This document shows positions 8,254 through 18,221 of a DNA stretch of 64,000 nt, piece after piece. The translations under genes were made by a program, and so were the position numbers. The notes under the pieces were generated by a model. It searched no databases. It saw only the letters and a list, made by a program, of their open reading frames with translations, and had not been told where the DNA came from. Numbering within the stretch: the first letter of the stretch is position 1; the number at the start of each line of letters is the position of its first letter. The DNA is from Paracoccus sanguinis (GTDB lineage Bacteria > Pseudomonadota > Alphaproteobacteria > Rhodobacterales > Rhodobacteraceae), in the NCBI RefSeq assembly GCF_900106665.1, contig NZ_FNNA01000001.1, positions 186,001 through 250,000 on the forward strand, read 5' to 3'.

Positions 8254-9090
8254 ATGACCAGACCCCCCGCCCCCCGCACCCCCGACGGCGCGCCGCGCAA
8301 GACCAAGAAGCCCGCCTGGGTGATCGACAAGGAACGCGCCCGGCGCGCCTCGGCGGCCGAGACGGTGTGGCTCTTCGGCCTGCACGCCGTGCGCGACGCG
8401 CTGTTGAACCCCAACCGGACCCGGCTGCGGCTGGTGCTGACACGCAACACCGCCGGGCGGCTCGAGGACGCGCTCGCCGCCTCGGACATGACGCCCGAGA
8501 TCGTCGATGCGCGGGTCTTCGACCGCGAGGTGCCGCTCGACCCCGGCAGCGTCCACCAGGGCGCGGCGATCGAGGTCAAGCCGCTCGGCTGGGGCGCGCT
8601 CGACACGGTCGCCGCCGAAGGGGGCGGCGCGGGGCGGGCGCTGGTCGTGGCGCTCGACCGCGTCACCGATCCGCACAACGTCGGCGCCATCCTGCGCTCG
8701 GCCGAGGTGTTCGGCGCCCGCGCGGTCATCGCGACCGCCCGCCACGCCGCGCCCGAGACCGGGGCGCTGGCCAAGACCGCCTCGGGCGCGCTCGAGCGGC
8801 AGCCCTATCTGCGGGTCACGAACCTCGCCGACGCGCTGATCGCGCTGAAGGAGATGGGCTATACCGTCATCGGCCTCGACGGCACCGGCACCGAGACCCT
8901 GCCCGAGGCGCTCGCCGCGCTGCCGGGGCGGGCGGTGTGCCTCGTCCTCGGGGCCGAGGGGCCGGGGCTGCGGGACAAGACGCTCGAGACCTGCGACCGG
9001 GTGGTGCGCATCCCCTTTGCCGCGGATTTCGGCTCGCTCAACGTCTCGAACGCGGCGGCGGTCGCGCTTTACGCGGCGGCGACCGGCTGA
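8254..9090 (+). CDS. rlmB: 23S rRNA (guanosine-2'-O)-methyltransferase RlmB (TrmH family)
   Basis: SPOUT-class SAM-dependent methyltransferase expected to methylate G2251 in the 23S rRNA peptidyl-transferase region. The 278-residue protein has an N-terminal substrate-binding domain (VWLFGLHAVRDALLNPNRT) and the C-terminal knotted domain with motif 1 ALDRVTDPHNVGAILRSAE, motif 2 CLVLGAEGPGLRDKT and motif 3 IPFAADFGSLNVSNAAAVAL. The ATG at 8254 follows CAGGAGAGCCC. Monocistronic by context. A closely related tRNA or rRNA specificity cannot be excluded. Confidence 0.92.
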   Translation: MTRPPAPRTPDGAPRKTKKPAWVIDKERARRASAAETVWLFGLHAVRDALLNPNRTRLRLVLTRNTAGRLEDALAASDMTPEIVDARVFDREVPLDPGSVHQGAAIEVKPLGWGALDTVAAEGGGAGRALVVALDRVTDPHNVGAILRSAEVFGARAVIATARHAAPETGALAKTASGALERQPYLRVTNLADALIALKEMGYTVIGLDGTGTETLPEALAALPGRAVCLVLGAEGPGLRDKTLETCDRVVRIPFAADFGSLNVSNAAAVALYAAATG

Positions 9091-9216
9091 GGCGCTGTTG
9101 CGCGGACGCAGCACGGGCGGTCACAACTGGGCGACGGGAGGGCCGCGCGCATTGCGACGAAAGTCGCGGGATGCCACATCGACCTCATGTCCCGCCCTTG
9201 CCCGAAACGCCTCCCG

Positions 9217-9651
9217 ATGTCCGTGCGCCGCCTCTCCCTCGCCCCCCTCGCGCTCGCGCTGAGCGCCGCCCTCGGCCTCGCGGCCGGGCCGGTCTGGGCG
9301 CAGACGGCGGTCGGCGGGATGGACGTAGTCAGCCTGCGCGACAGCGGCCGGGCGATTGCCGGCGACGATGCGATCTCGACCCATTGGCGCGGCCGCGAGT
9401 GGAGCTTCGCCAACGAGGCGAATCGCGCCACCTTCGAATCGAACCCCTCGGCCTATGCGCCGGGCTTCGGCGGCAACTGCCCGGTGGCGCTGTCCGAGGG
9501 CGCGCGGCGCCCGGGCCTGCCGGATTTTCCGGTGGTGATCGGCGGGCGGCTTTATCTCACCAGCAGCGGCGCGGCGCAAAGCGCGATGCGGGCCGATCCC
9601 GACGCCATCCTGGGCCGGGCGGCGACCGCCTGGGCCAATCTCAAGAACTGA
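9217..9651 (+). CDS. Secreted YHS-domain protein
   Basis: A protein of 144 residues with an N-terminal signal peptide (MSVRRLSLAPLALALSAALG, cleavage probably after VWA) and a single YHS-type domain: GMDVVSLRDSGRAIAGDDAI, then WSFANEANRATFESNP and YAPGFGGNCP. Members are often periplasmic and associated with metal or heme handling, but no direct function is known. An in-frame ATG at 9187 would add ten residues before the signal peptide. It is probably monocistronic and is followed by a structured intergenic region ending in a strong terminator. Confidence 0.8.
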   Translation: MSVRRLSLAPLALALSAALGLAAGPVWAQTAVGGMDVVSLRDSGRAIAGDDAISTHWRGREWSFANEANRATFESNPSAYAPGFGGNCPVALSEGARRPGLPDFPVVIGGRLYLTSSGAAQSAMRADPDAILGRAATAWANLKN

Positions 9652-9699
9652 AAATCACGAAACCGCGAGAGGTCTGGAACCGCAGGCCGGTGATGCGCA

Positions 9700-9795
9700 T
9701 TTACATCGGGAACACGGACCACGGAACGGTCCTGTTCGGATCACTGTCCCTCGTTCCGCGACTCGCGCCCGGTCTCTGACCGGGCGTTTTTTTTT
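9700..9795 (+). ncRNA. Candidate small RNA or structured 3' UTR
   Basis: After the YHS gene the sequence forms a 10-bp hairpin with one bulge (GAACACGGACC 9710-9720 with GGTCCTGTTC 9728-9737), a 28-base linker containing CCCTCGTTCCG, and then a perfect terminator (9766-9795). The layout is that of an Hfq-type small RNA, either with its own promoter or processed from the YHS mRNA. I could not identify a clear promoter, so the 5' end is a guess. Confidence 0.4.
9766..9795 (+). terminator. Rho-independent terminator
   Basis: Perfect 9-bp stem CGCCCGGTC (9766-9774) and GACCGGGCG (9778-9786) with a TCT loop, followed by nine T residues (9787-9795). This is the strongest intrinsic terminator in the window. 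Confidence 0.95.
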
Positions 9796-9881
9796 GGCCT
9801 CGCCGGTCAGGCCGCGGCGGCGCGCTGGAACGCCGGACGCCGGCGGCGGGTTCGGCTGGCAGAACCATGAGGGACACCGCC

Positions 9882-10316
9882 ATGACCGCCCAATCCGTCA
9901 CCGCTGCCGACATCGCCCGCATCGCCCGCGAGACCCGCGCCATCGCCGTCGTCGGCCTGTCGCCCAAGCCCGAACGGCCGAGCCACGGGGTCGCCCGCTT
10001 CCTGCAGTCCCAGGGCTACCGCGTCGTCCCGGTGAACCCCGGCCACGCCGGCCAGACGATCCTGGGCGAGACGGTCTATGCCACGCTTTCGGACATTCCG
10101 GCCGAGGCCGGGATCGACATGGTCGACATCTTCCGCCAGTCCGACGCCGTGCCCGCCATCGTGGACGAGGCGCTCTCGGCGCTGCCGGGACTGCGCACGA
10201 TCTGGATGCAGCTCGGCGTGAGCCACGCCGCGGCGGCTGCCAAAGCGCAGGCGGCGGGCCTGACGGTGGTGCAGAACCGCTGCCCGGCCATCGACTTTCC
10301 GCGCGTCGGCCTCTGA
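9882..10316 (+). CDS. CoA-binding domain protein (YccU type)
   Basis: A 144-residue single-domain protein of the CoA_binding_2 family with a Rossmann fold. The N-terminal segment AIAVVGLSPKPERPSHGVAR is the typical nucleotide/CoA-binding start, followed by FLQSQGYRVVPVNPGHAGQ and near the end VVQNRCPAIDFPR. The role is unknown; such proteins resemble the CoA-binding part of succinyl-CoA synthetase alone. The start ATG 9882 has GAGGG 8 bases upstream; an ATG at 9867 is also in frame. It precedes the leu leader. Confidence 0.85.
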   Translation: MTAQSVTAADIARIARETRAIAVVGLSPKPERPSHGVARFLQSQGYRVVPVNPGHAGQTILGETVYATLSDIPAEAGIDMVDIFRQSDAVPAIVDEALSALPGLRTIWMQLGVSHAAAAAKAQAAGLTVVQNRCPAIDFPRVGL

Positions 10317-10396
10317 GCGGCCCTGCGAGCGCCGGGCATGACGCAGCGGCGCTTTTGGCCTTTTCAACGCCTCTCGCGCTTGTATAGTCCGGGCCC

Positions 10397-10501
10397 ATGA
10401 CCCGGACCCTGCCCCTTGCCACGTCCCGTTCCGCCGGCGCCCAGCCGGGCGCGCGGGCCGTGCTGCGTCTCCGCGGTCTGCTGCTTCTTACGCTGCGCTG
10501 A
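10397..10501 (+). CDS. Leucine-rich leader peptide upstream of leuA
   Basis: A 34-codon frame whose end reads LRLRGLLLLTLR and then stops, with seven Leu codons among the last twelve, including four in a row (CTG CTG CTT CTT). This is the classic design of an attenuator leader peptide, where ribosome stalling at Leu codons under leucine shortage lets transcription continue into leuA, 78 bases downstream. The ATG at 10397 lacks a strong ribosome binding site. The recognition rests on Leu clustering, position and adjacent alternative stems. Confidence 0.75.
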   Translation: MTRTLPLATSRSAGAQPGARAVLRLRGLLLLTLR

Positions 10502-10546
10502 GCGGGTCCGCCGGGCCGCCGCTCGAGCCAGCGCAGCGCCCGGCCC
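10491..10546 (+). promoter_or_regulatory. Attenuator-like alternative stems before leuA
   Basis: The end of the leader reading frame, CGCTGCGCTG (10491-10500), pairs perfectly with CAGCGCAGCG (10529-10538). A competing stem GGGCCG (10513-10518) with CGGCCC (10541-10546) encloses the second arm. Mutually exclusive pairing tied to the leader codons suggests leucine-dependent attenuation. There is no T-run after the second stem, so termination may be Rho-assisted or weak. Confidence 0.55.
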
Positions 10547-10579
10547 CCCTCACTGACCGACGCAGCCAGGATGCCCCCC

Positions 10580-12184
10580 ATGACCGATTCCGCCACGCCC
10601 GCCCGTGACGCCACCCAGACCCGTGACGCCAGCCGGGTGCTGATCTTCGACACCACCCTGCGCGATGGCGAGCAGTCGCCGGGCGCCACCATGTCCCACG
10701 CCGAGAAGCTCGAGATCGCCCAGATGCTGGACGAGATGGGCGTGGACATCATCGAGGCCGGCTTCCCCATCGCCTCGGAAGGCGACTTCGCCGCCGTCTC
10801 CGAGATCGCGAAGCAGGCCCAGACCGCGGTGATCTGCGGCCTCGCGCGCGCGCAACTGCCCGACATCGACCGCTGCTGGGAGGCGGTGCGCCATGCGCGT
10901 CGCCCGCGCATCCACACCTTCATCGGCACCTCGCCGCTGCACCGGGCGATCCCGAACCTCGACATGGACCAGATGGCCGAGCGGATCCACCAGACGGTGA
11001 GCCATGCGCGCAACCTGTGCGACAACGTGCAGTGGTCGCCCATGGACGCCACCCGGACCGAGCATGACTATCTGTGCCGGGTGGTGGAGATCGCCATCAA
11101 GGCCGGCGCCACGACGATCAACATCCCCGACACCGTGGGCTACACCGCCCCGCGCGAAAGCGCCGAGCTGATCCGCATGCTGCTCGAGCGGGTGCCCGGC
11201 GCCGACGAGATCATCTTCGCCACCCATTGCCACAACGACCTGGGGATGGCGACCGCCAACAGCCTCGCCGCGGTCGTGGCGGGCGCGCGGCAGATCGAGT
11301 GCACGATCAACGGCCTGGGCGAGCGCGCCGGCAACACCGCGCTGGAAGAGGTGGTGATGGCGCTCAAGGTGCGCCACGACATCATGCCCTTCACCACCGG
11401 CATCGACACCCGCAAGATCATGGGGCTGTCGCGCCGCGTGGCGCAGGTCTCGGGCTTCCCGGTCCAGTTCAACAAGGCCATCGTCGGCAAGAATGCCTTT
11501 CTGCACGAGAGCGGCATCCATCAGGACGGGGTGCTGAAGAACGTCGAGACGTTCGAGATCATGCGCCCCGCCGACATCGGCCTGAACGAGGCCAACATCG
11601 CCATGGGCAAGCACTCGGGCCGCGCGGCGCTGCGCGCCAAGCTGGCCGATCTGGGCTATGAGCTGGGCGACAACCAGCTCAAGGACGTGTTCGTGCGCTT
11701 CAAGGCGCTGGCCGACCGCAAGAAAGAGGTCCACGACGACGACCTGATCGCGCTCATGCAGGACAGCATGGCCAACACCGACACCGACTATCTGCAGGTC
11801 CGCAAGCTGCGGGTGGTCTGCGGCGGCGGCGAGCCGGCGATGGCGACGCTGACGATGGTCGTGGGCGATGCCGAGCGGACCGAGACCCGGCAGGGCGACG
11901 GGCCTGTCGACGCGGCCTTCAACGCGGTCGATGCGATGTTCGACCATCACGCGACGCTGCAGCTCTATCAGGTCCACGCGGTGACCGAGGGCACCGACGC
12001 GCAGGCCACCGTCTCGGTGCGGCTGGAGGAGGACGGGCGCATCGCCACGGGTCAGTCGGCGGACACCGATACGATCCTCGCGTCGGTCAAGGCCTACACG
12101 GGCGCGCTGAACCGGCTGAAGGTGCGGCGCGAAAAGACCGCGCCGGACAGCGACGCCAAGCAGGTGTCGATGTATTCGCACTGA
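10580..12184 (+). CDS. leuA: 2-isopropylmalate synthase
   Basis: Condenses acetyl-CoA with 2-ketoisovalerate, the first committed step of leucine synthesis. The 534-residue product has the HMGL-like catalytic barrel with FDTTLRDGEQSPGATM, the metal-binding HCHNDLGMA, and the signature NGLGERAGNTALEEVVMAL. The C-terminal LeuA regulatory domain (from about residue 395) is expected to give leucine feedback inhibition. ATG 10580 is used because AGGA lies 8 bases upstream; ATG 10571 adds three residues. Expression is probably attenuated by the leader peptide at 10397. Confidence 0.98.
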   Translation: MTDSATPARDATQTRDASRVLIFDTTLRDGEQSPGATMSHAEKLEIAQMLDEMGVDIIEAGFPIASEGDFAAVSEIAKQAQTAVICGLARAQLPDIDRCWEAVRHARRPRIHTFIGTSPLHRAIPNLDMDQMAERIHQTVSHARNLCDNVQWSPMDATRTEHDYLCRVVEIAIKAGATTINIPDTVGYTAPRESAELIRMLLERVPGADEIIFATHCHNDLGMATANSLAAVVAGARQIECTINGLGERAGNTALEEVVMALKVRHDIMPFTTGIDTRKIMGLSRRVAQVSGFPVQFNKAIVGKNAFLHESGIHQDGVLKNVETFEIMRPADIGLNEANIAMGKHSGRAALRAKLADLGYELGDNQLKDVFVRFKALADRKKEVHDDDLIALMQDSMANTDTDYLQVRKLRVVCGGGEPAMATLTMVVGDAERTETRQGDGPVDAAFNAVDAMFDHHATLQLYQVHAVTEGTDAQATVSVRLEEDGRIATGQSADTDTILASVKAYTGALNRLKVRREKTAPDSDAKQVSMYSH

Positions 12185-12190
12185 GCGGAG

Positions 12191-12219
12191 CCGGGCACGG
12201 GGGTTGCCTCCGTGCCCGG
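12191..12219 (+). terminator. Hairpin after leuA
   Basis: Perfect 10-bp inverted repeat CCGGGCACGG (12191-12200) and CCGTGCCCGG (12210-12219) with a 9-base loop, seven bases after the leuA stop. There is no T-run, so it may act as a Rho-dependent or RNA-stabilising 3' hairpin. Confidence 0.6.
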
Positions 12220-12366
12220 CCGACGCTGTGTGAAAGGCTTTGGTGGCCTCAGTGACCGTTGAACGGGGCGACGTTGAGCCCTCCGTTCGGCACCGCGGAC
12301 GCCTCGATGCGCCCGCCCGGCCTTGGATCAAGGCGAACGCTGCCCCTCGCGGGACAGCGTTACCCC

Positions 12367-13857
<1,491 letters not shown>

Positions 13858-13901
13858 TCACGGGACGCCGGGAAAGTCCAGCGCGGCCGAAGCGTCCCCG
13901 C

Positions 13902-14900
13902 TCAGGCGATGGCGGCGTTGGTCCGCGCGGCCAGGCGCCCCTGCGCCCAGGCCTTGAGGACGAGGAACAAGATCGGCAGCACCACCAGCGTCGCCAGGAC
14001 GAGCGTCCCGCCGGCGACCAGTCGATGGCTCTCGGTCGGGACCGCGCGCCACAGCGTCACCCACAGCCCGGCGGTCGCGGCGAGCGGAAAGGTCAGCGCC
14101 CCCCAGAGCGGCGAGAACCCGTCGGCGAGCAGCCAGCGCCCGCCCACCGCCAGCGCCAGCACGCCGGCGAGCGCGGCCCAGGCGAAGGCGGTGCCCGCGC
14201 CGGTCCAGCCAAGCCCCAGCGCGACCGTCCCGAACAGCGCCACCGGCGCGAGGTGGATGGCGAGCATCGGCCGCAGCGGCGGCGGGACACGCATTTGGGC
14301 CGCCTGCGCGAGGCTCAGCCCCCAGATCACCAGCGCGGCGGCGAGGCTCGGCCAGAACAGCCAGCCGGCGAGGCCCGGCCACCCGAGCACGAGCGCGGCG
14401 CGGGCCGCGACGATCCAGCCGGTGAAGCCGAGGTGGAAGGCGGGCGTCACGCGCCGCTGCTCGGCCGGGCCGCGGCGCAAGACGCTGACCAGCACCGCCA
14501 GATAGGCCGCGTGCAGCAGCATGGTGGCGATGAGCAGCCCGCGGCCCAGCCCCGGCGCCGCCATCACCCCGATCAGCGCCGCGAGCAAATAGAGCGACAG
14601 CACCCCCGCCGCGACCCCGGTGCGGCCCGGCAGGACGGTCAGCTCGTCGGCCAGCACCGCGGGGCGGCGGATCAGCTTGACCGCATAGGCCGTCACCGCA
14701 AAGAGCCCAAGCGCCACCGCCATCCCCGCCCCCATCTGCGCCAGCCCGAGCGGCAGGCCAAAGGCCCCCGCCCCGCCCAGCCACGCCAGCGCCAGCGCCA
14801 GCGTGCCGAGAATCGGCGGGAACATCGCGGGCGGCGTGCGCCGCCACAGTCCGGGCGGCACGGGGCGGGGCATGGCGAAATGCAGGCGGTCGCGTGTCAT
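13902..14900 (-). CDS. TDT-family transporter (TehA/SLAC1-like)
   Basis: A 332-residue integral membrane protein with about ten hydrophobic helices. The first helix begins PPGLWRRTPPAMFPPILGTL, the pattern of the tellurite-resistance/dicarboxylate transporter family (TehA, Mae1, SLAC1 anion channels). The family moves small anions, so tellurite resistance or C4-dicarboxylate export are both possible. The start ATG 14900 is followed by TRDRLHFAMPRP; the open frame upstream of it lacks any family resemblance. It sits between guaB and the divergent FadL-like gene. Confidence 0.75.
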   Translation of the reverse strand: MTRDRLHFAMPRPVPPGLWRRTPPAMFPPILGTLALALAWLGGAGAFGLPLGLAQMGAGMAVALGLFAVTAYAVKLIRRPAVLADELTVLPGRTGVAAGVLSLYLLAALIGVMAAPGLGRGLLIATMLLHAAYLAVLVSVLRRGPAEQRRVTPAFHLGFTGWIVAARAALVLGWPGLAGWLFWPSLAAALVIWGLSLAQAAQMRVPPPLRPMLAIHLAPVALFGTVALGLGWTGAGTAFAWAALAGVLALAVGGRWLLADGFSPLWGALTFPLAATAGLWVTLWRAVPTESHRLVAGGTLVLATLVVLPILFLVLKAWAQGRLAARTNAAIA

Positions 14901-15090
14901 GGCGCCATTCTGCCCAAAGCTGCGGCGCTGACCAGCCACCGCGTCGGCCCGAGCGTTGCGCCCGCGCCACGCAACCCCCGCCCGTTCCATGCAACGCTGC
15001 GTCATTTCGCCGACGTGATTGACCCAAGCCCCCCCTCTGCCCCTAGCTTGCACCCGACGGCCGCCGACCTGCGGCCTGAGGGAGGACATC

Positions 15091-16290
15091 CTGAAACATA
15101 CCTTAACCGGCGCCGCGGCGCTGATGCTGACGGCCGCTCCGGTGCTGGCGGGCGGGATCGAACGGGCGCCGCAGTCGCTCAACATCCTGTTCGAGCCGGG
15201 CAACTACGTCGAATTCTCGGGCGGGCGGGTCACGCCGGACGTCTCGGGGCGCGACCTCGCGCTGCGCGGGCCGGGCGGCGTCGTCGTCTATCCGGGCGGG
15301 CGCTCGACCGGCGACGTGGCGGACGACTACAGCTTCGTCGGCATGGGCTTCAAATACCAGATCAACGACCAGCTCTCGGCCGCGTTCATCATCGAGCAGC
15401 CGTTCGGCACCGACATCCGCTATCCGAACCTGAACCCGGCGTCGGCGACCCAAGGGTCGCTGAACCTCGGCGGCACCTACGCCACGGTCGACTCGACCAC
15501 CTACACCGCCCTGCTGCGCTACAAGTTCGACGATCGCTTCGGCATCCACGGCGGTCTGCGCGGCTCGCGCGCGTCGGGTGACGTGGGCCTGCGCGGCGCG
15601 GCCTACGGGCCGGTCAACGGCTACGACGTCGACCTCGACAGCGCATGGGGCACCGGCTACGTGCTCGGCGCGAGCTGGGAAAAGCCCGAGATCGCGGCCC
15701 GCGTCTCGCTGACCTACAACTCGCCGATCGAGCATGACTTCGACACCACCGAAAGCGGCCCGGCGATCGATCCCGATGGTCCCGGCCCGCTGCCCGCGCT
15801 GCCGCTGCTGAACGGCAACAGCGAGACCACGGTCAAGACGCCGCGCTCGTGGACCCTCGAGGGTCAGACCGGCGTTGCGCCCGGCACGCTGGTGTTCGGC
15901 TCGATCCGCTGGGTGAAATGGTCCGAGTTCAAGGTCGATCCCGACCGCTTCACCGCCGTCACCGGCGGCGGCCTGGTCGACCTGGACGACACCACGACCT
16001 ACGTGATCGGGGTCGGCCGCAAGTTCACCGACAACTGGTCGGGCGCGCTGTCCTTCACCTACGAGAAGGCGGGCAACAAGCTCGTCTCGCCGCTGTCGCC
16101 CACCACCGGGCGCAAGGGCATCTCGCTGGCGGCGATCTACACCCAGGACAAGTGGAAGATCACGACCGGCGTGAGCTACTTCAAGCTCGGCGACGCGACC
16201 CCGGAAACCGGGACCCCGGACGTCGCCCGCGCCTCGATGACCGACGCCGACGCGCTCGGGGTCGGGATCAAGGTCGGCTACAGCTTCTGA
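15091..16290 (+). CDS. FadL/OmpP1-like outer-membrane protein (apparent CTG start)
   Basis: A 399-residue predicted outer-membrane beta-barrel of the OmpP1/FadL/TodX family, which takes up long-chain fatty acids and other hydrophobic compounds. The protein begins with a signal peptide KHTLTGAAALMLTAAPVLA, then GGIERAPQSLNILFEPGNY, and ends in the typical aromatic KVGYSF. In frame, the codon before Lys is CTG at 15091, preceded four bases upstream by GGAGGA. No ATG, GTG or TTG sits there; the next ATG (15124) would cut the signal peptide in half and a TTG at 15019 would add 24 ill-fitting residues. A CTG start is the simplest reading. Confidence 0.82.
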   Translation: MKHTLTGAAALMLTAAPVLAGGIERAPQSLNILFEPGNYVEFSGGRVTPDVSGRDLALRGPGGVVVYPGGRSTGDVADDYSFVGMGFKYQINDQLSAAFIIEQPFGTDIRYPNLNPASATQGSLNLGGTYATVDSTTYTALLRYKFDDRFGIHGGLRGSRASGDVGLRGAAYGPVNGYDVDLDSAWGTGYVLGASWEKPEIAARVSLTYNSPIEHDFDTTESGPAIDPDGPGPLPALPLLNGNSETTVKTPRSWTLEGQTGVAPGTLVFGSIRWVKWSEFKVDPDRFTAVTGGGLVDLDDTTTYVIGVGRKFTDNWSGALSFTYEKAGNKLVSPLSPTTGRKGISLAAIYTQDKWKITTGVSYFKLGDATPETGTPDVARASMTDADALGVGIKVGYSF

Positions 16291-16312
16291 GCCGCGCTTG
16301 ACGCACATCAAC

Positions 16313-16340
16313 GGGGCCTCGCGCAAGCGGGGCCCTTTTT
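16313..16340 (+). terminator. Rho-independent terminator of the FadL-like gene
   Basis: Stem GGGGCCTCGC (16313-16322) and GCGGGGCCCT (16327-16336) closed by a GCAA tetraloop, ending in TTTTT (16336-16340). The stem has G-T pairs at the fourth position from the loop and at its base. Confidence 0.9.
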
Positions 16341-16432
16341 GCTGCGCGCGCCGGCCCGTCCCCTTTCGCCCGCCCCCCTTTCGCTCACCCGGCCCGAGGC
16401 TTAGCTAGACGGCGACAGAACGGGGACAAGCG

Positions 16433-17296
16433 ATGATCTACGACAGCGGGCAGGCGTGGCGGGCGGCGGCCGACAAGCGGGTGATGCTGTTCGGGATGTC
16501 GGGTCTCGGCAAGACGCACATCGCCTCGATGCTGCGCCGGTCGGGGGACTGGTTCCACTACAGCGTCGATTACCGCATCGGCACCCGCTACATGGGCGAG
16601 CTGATCGCCGACGAGTTCAAGCGCCACGCGATGAAGCTGCCGCTGCTGCGCGAGCTGCTGCTGACCGACTCGGTCAGGATCGAGTCGAACATCACATTCC
16701 ACAACCTCGCGCCGCTCTCGACCTATCTCGGCAAGCCCGGCAACCCGTCCCGCGGCGGGCTGGCGTTCGACGAATACAAGAAGCGCCAGAACCAGCACCG
16801 CACGGCCGAGATCGCCGCGATGGCCGACAGCGGCCATTTCATCGAGCGGGCGCGCGCGCTTTACGGCTATGGCAATTTCGTCTGCGACACCTCTGGGTCG
16901 ATCTGCGAGGTGGTGGACCCCGAGAACCCCGCCGACCCGCTGCTCGAGCGGCTGTCGGCGCTGATGCTGCCGATCTGGATCCGGGGGACCGAGGCGCACA
17001 CGGCCGAGTTGGTGCGCCGCTTCGACGCGGCGCCGAAGCCGATGTATTACCAGCCCCGGTTCCTCGACGACGCCTGGGCGGCCTATGGCGCGACCCACCC
17101 CGGGCCCGTGGACCCAGACCCCTTCGTGCGCTGGACCTACGCCCGCGCGCTCGCCCACCGCCAGCCGCGCTACGCCGCCATGGCCCGGCGCGGCGTCACG
17201 GTCGAGGCCGACGAGGTCGCCGCCGTCGCCACGCCCGAGGATTTCGTCGATCTCGTCGCCCGCGCCATCGACCGCAAGACCGAGGAGGCCCGCTGA
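16433..17296 (+). CDS. P-loop ATPase of unknown function coupled to metA
   Basis: A 287-residue cytoplasmic protein with a Walker A motif near residue 20 ([19 protein letters not shown]). Other recognisable stretches are [17 protein letters not shown] and [18 protein letters not shown], which suggest a nucleotide-kinase-like core with an inserted region. I do not recognise a characterised family. Its TGA shares one base with the metA ATG (TGATG), so translation is coupled and a link to methionine supply is plausible but unproven. A run of genes metA and ppk2 follows with almost no spacing. Confidence 0.7.
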   Translation: MIYDSGQAWRAAADKRVMLFGMSGLGKTHIASMLRRSGDWFHYSVDYRIGTRYMGELIADEFKRHAMKLPLLRELLLTDSVRIESNITFHNLAPLSTYLGKPGNPSRGGLAFDEYKKRQNQHRTAEIAAMADSGHFIERARALYGYGNFVCDTSGSICEVVDPENPADPLLERLSALMLPIWIRGTEAHTAELVRRFDAAPKPMYYQPRFLDDAWAAYGATHPGPVDPDPFVRWTYARALAHRQPRYAAMARRGVTVEADEVAAVATPEDFVDLVARAIDRKTEEAR

Positions 17297-18219
17297 TGCC
17301 GATCACCCTGCCCGAGAACCTGCCCGCCTATGACATCCTGGGGCGCGAGGGGGTGATGGTGATGACCCCCGACCGGGCGGCCAAGCAGGACATCCGCCCG
17401 CTCAGGATCGCGCTGCTGAACCTGATGCCGAAGAAGATCCAGACCGAGAACCAGTTCGCCCGGCTGATCGGCGCGACGCCCTTGCAGATCGACCTGTCGC
17501 TGATCCGCATGTCGGACCACGACAGCCGCAACACCGCGGCCGACCACATGGTCTCGTTCTACCGCCGCTTCGCCGAGGTCGAGGCCTCGGGCGAGCGCTT
17601 CGACGGGCTGATCGTCACCGGCGCCCCGGTCGAGCACCTGCCCTTCGACGAGGTCACCTATTGGGACGAGCTGCGCCGCGTCTTCGACTGGGCGCAGAGC
17701 CACGTCCATTCCACCTTCGGCGTGTGCTGGGGCGGCATGGCGATGGCGTGGCATTACCACGGCGTCCCCAAGCTGCTGCTCGAGGACAAGGCCTTCGGCT
17801 GCTTCCGCCACCGCAACCTCGCCCCCGCCTCGCCCTATCTGCGCGGCTTCTCGGACGACGTGCTGATCCCCGTCAGCCGCTGGACCGAGATGGCGCAGGC
17901 TGATCTGGACCGGGCGGGGCTGGCGACGCTGCTCGCCTCGGACGAGGTGGGGCCGTGCCTGGTCGAGGATGCCGGGAACCGCGCCCTCTACATCTTCAAC
18001 CACCTTGAATACGATTCGGGCACGCTGAAGGAAGAGTATGACCGCGACGTGACGGCAGGAAAGCCGATCGAGGTGCCAGTGAACTATTACCCGGATGACG
18101 ATCCGTCGCAGGTCCCGACGAACCGTTGGCGTAGCCACGCGCATCTGCTTTATGGCAACTGGATCAACGAGATTTACCAGACCACCCCGTTCGACCTCAA
18201 CGACATCGGAAGGGACTGA
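17296..18219 (+). CDS. metA: Homoserine O-acyltransferase MetA (predicted acetyl-CoA specific)
   Basis: Acylates L-homoserine, the first step of methionine synthesis. The 307-residue product shows the nucleophile C144 in [12 protein letters not shown] and the His-Glu pair H237/E239 in [10 protein letters not shown], matching C142, H235 and E237 of E. coli MetA. At the acyl-donor position it has TGAPVE with E113, where E. coli has Gly111. In this family Glu at that site is linked to acetyl-CoA rather than succinyl-CoA use, so the product is predicted to be O-acetylhomoserine. It overlaps the upstream ATPase by one base and is two bases from ppk2. Confidence 0.95.
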   Translation: MPITLPENLPAYDILGREGVMVMTPDRAAKQDIRPLRIALLNLMPKKIQTENQFARLIGATPLQIDLSLIRMSDHDSRNTAADHMVSFYRRFAEVEASGERFDGLIVTGAPVEHLPFDEVTYWDELRRVFDWAQSHVHSTFGVCWGGMAMAWHYHGVPKLLLEDKAFGCFRHRNLAPASPYLRGFSDDVLIPVSRWTEMAQADLDRAGLATLLASDEVGPCLVEDAGNRALYIFNHLEYDSGTLKEEYDRDVTAGKPIEVPVNYYPDDDPSQVPTNRWRSHAHLLYGNWINEIYQTTPFDLNDIGRD

Positions 18220-18221
18220 CG

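Noticed and set aside
16340..16432. SAM-II riboswitch ahead of the metA unit
   Set aside because: Looked for the compact SAM-II pseudoknot common upstream of alphaproteobacterial metA; the sequence before 16433 is C-rich and lacks its conserved core.
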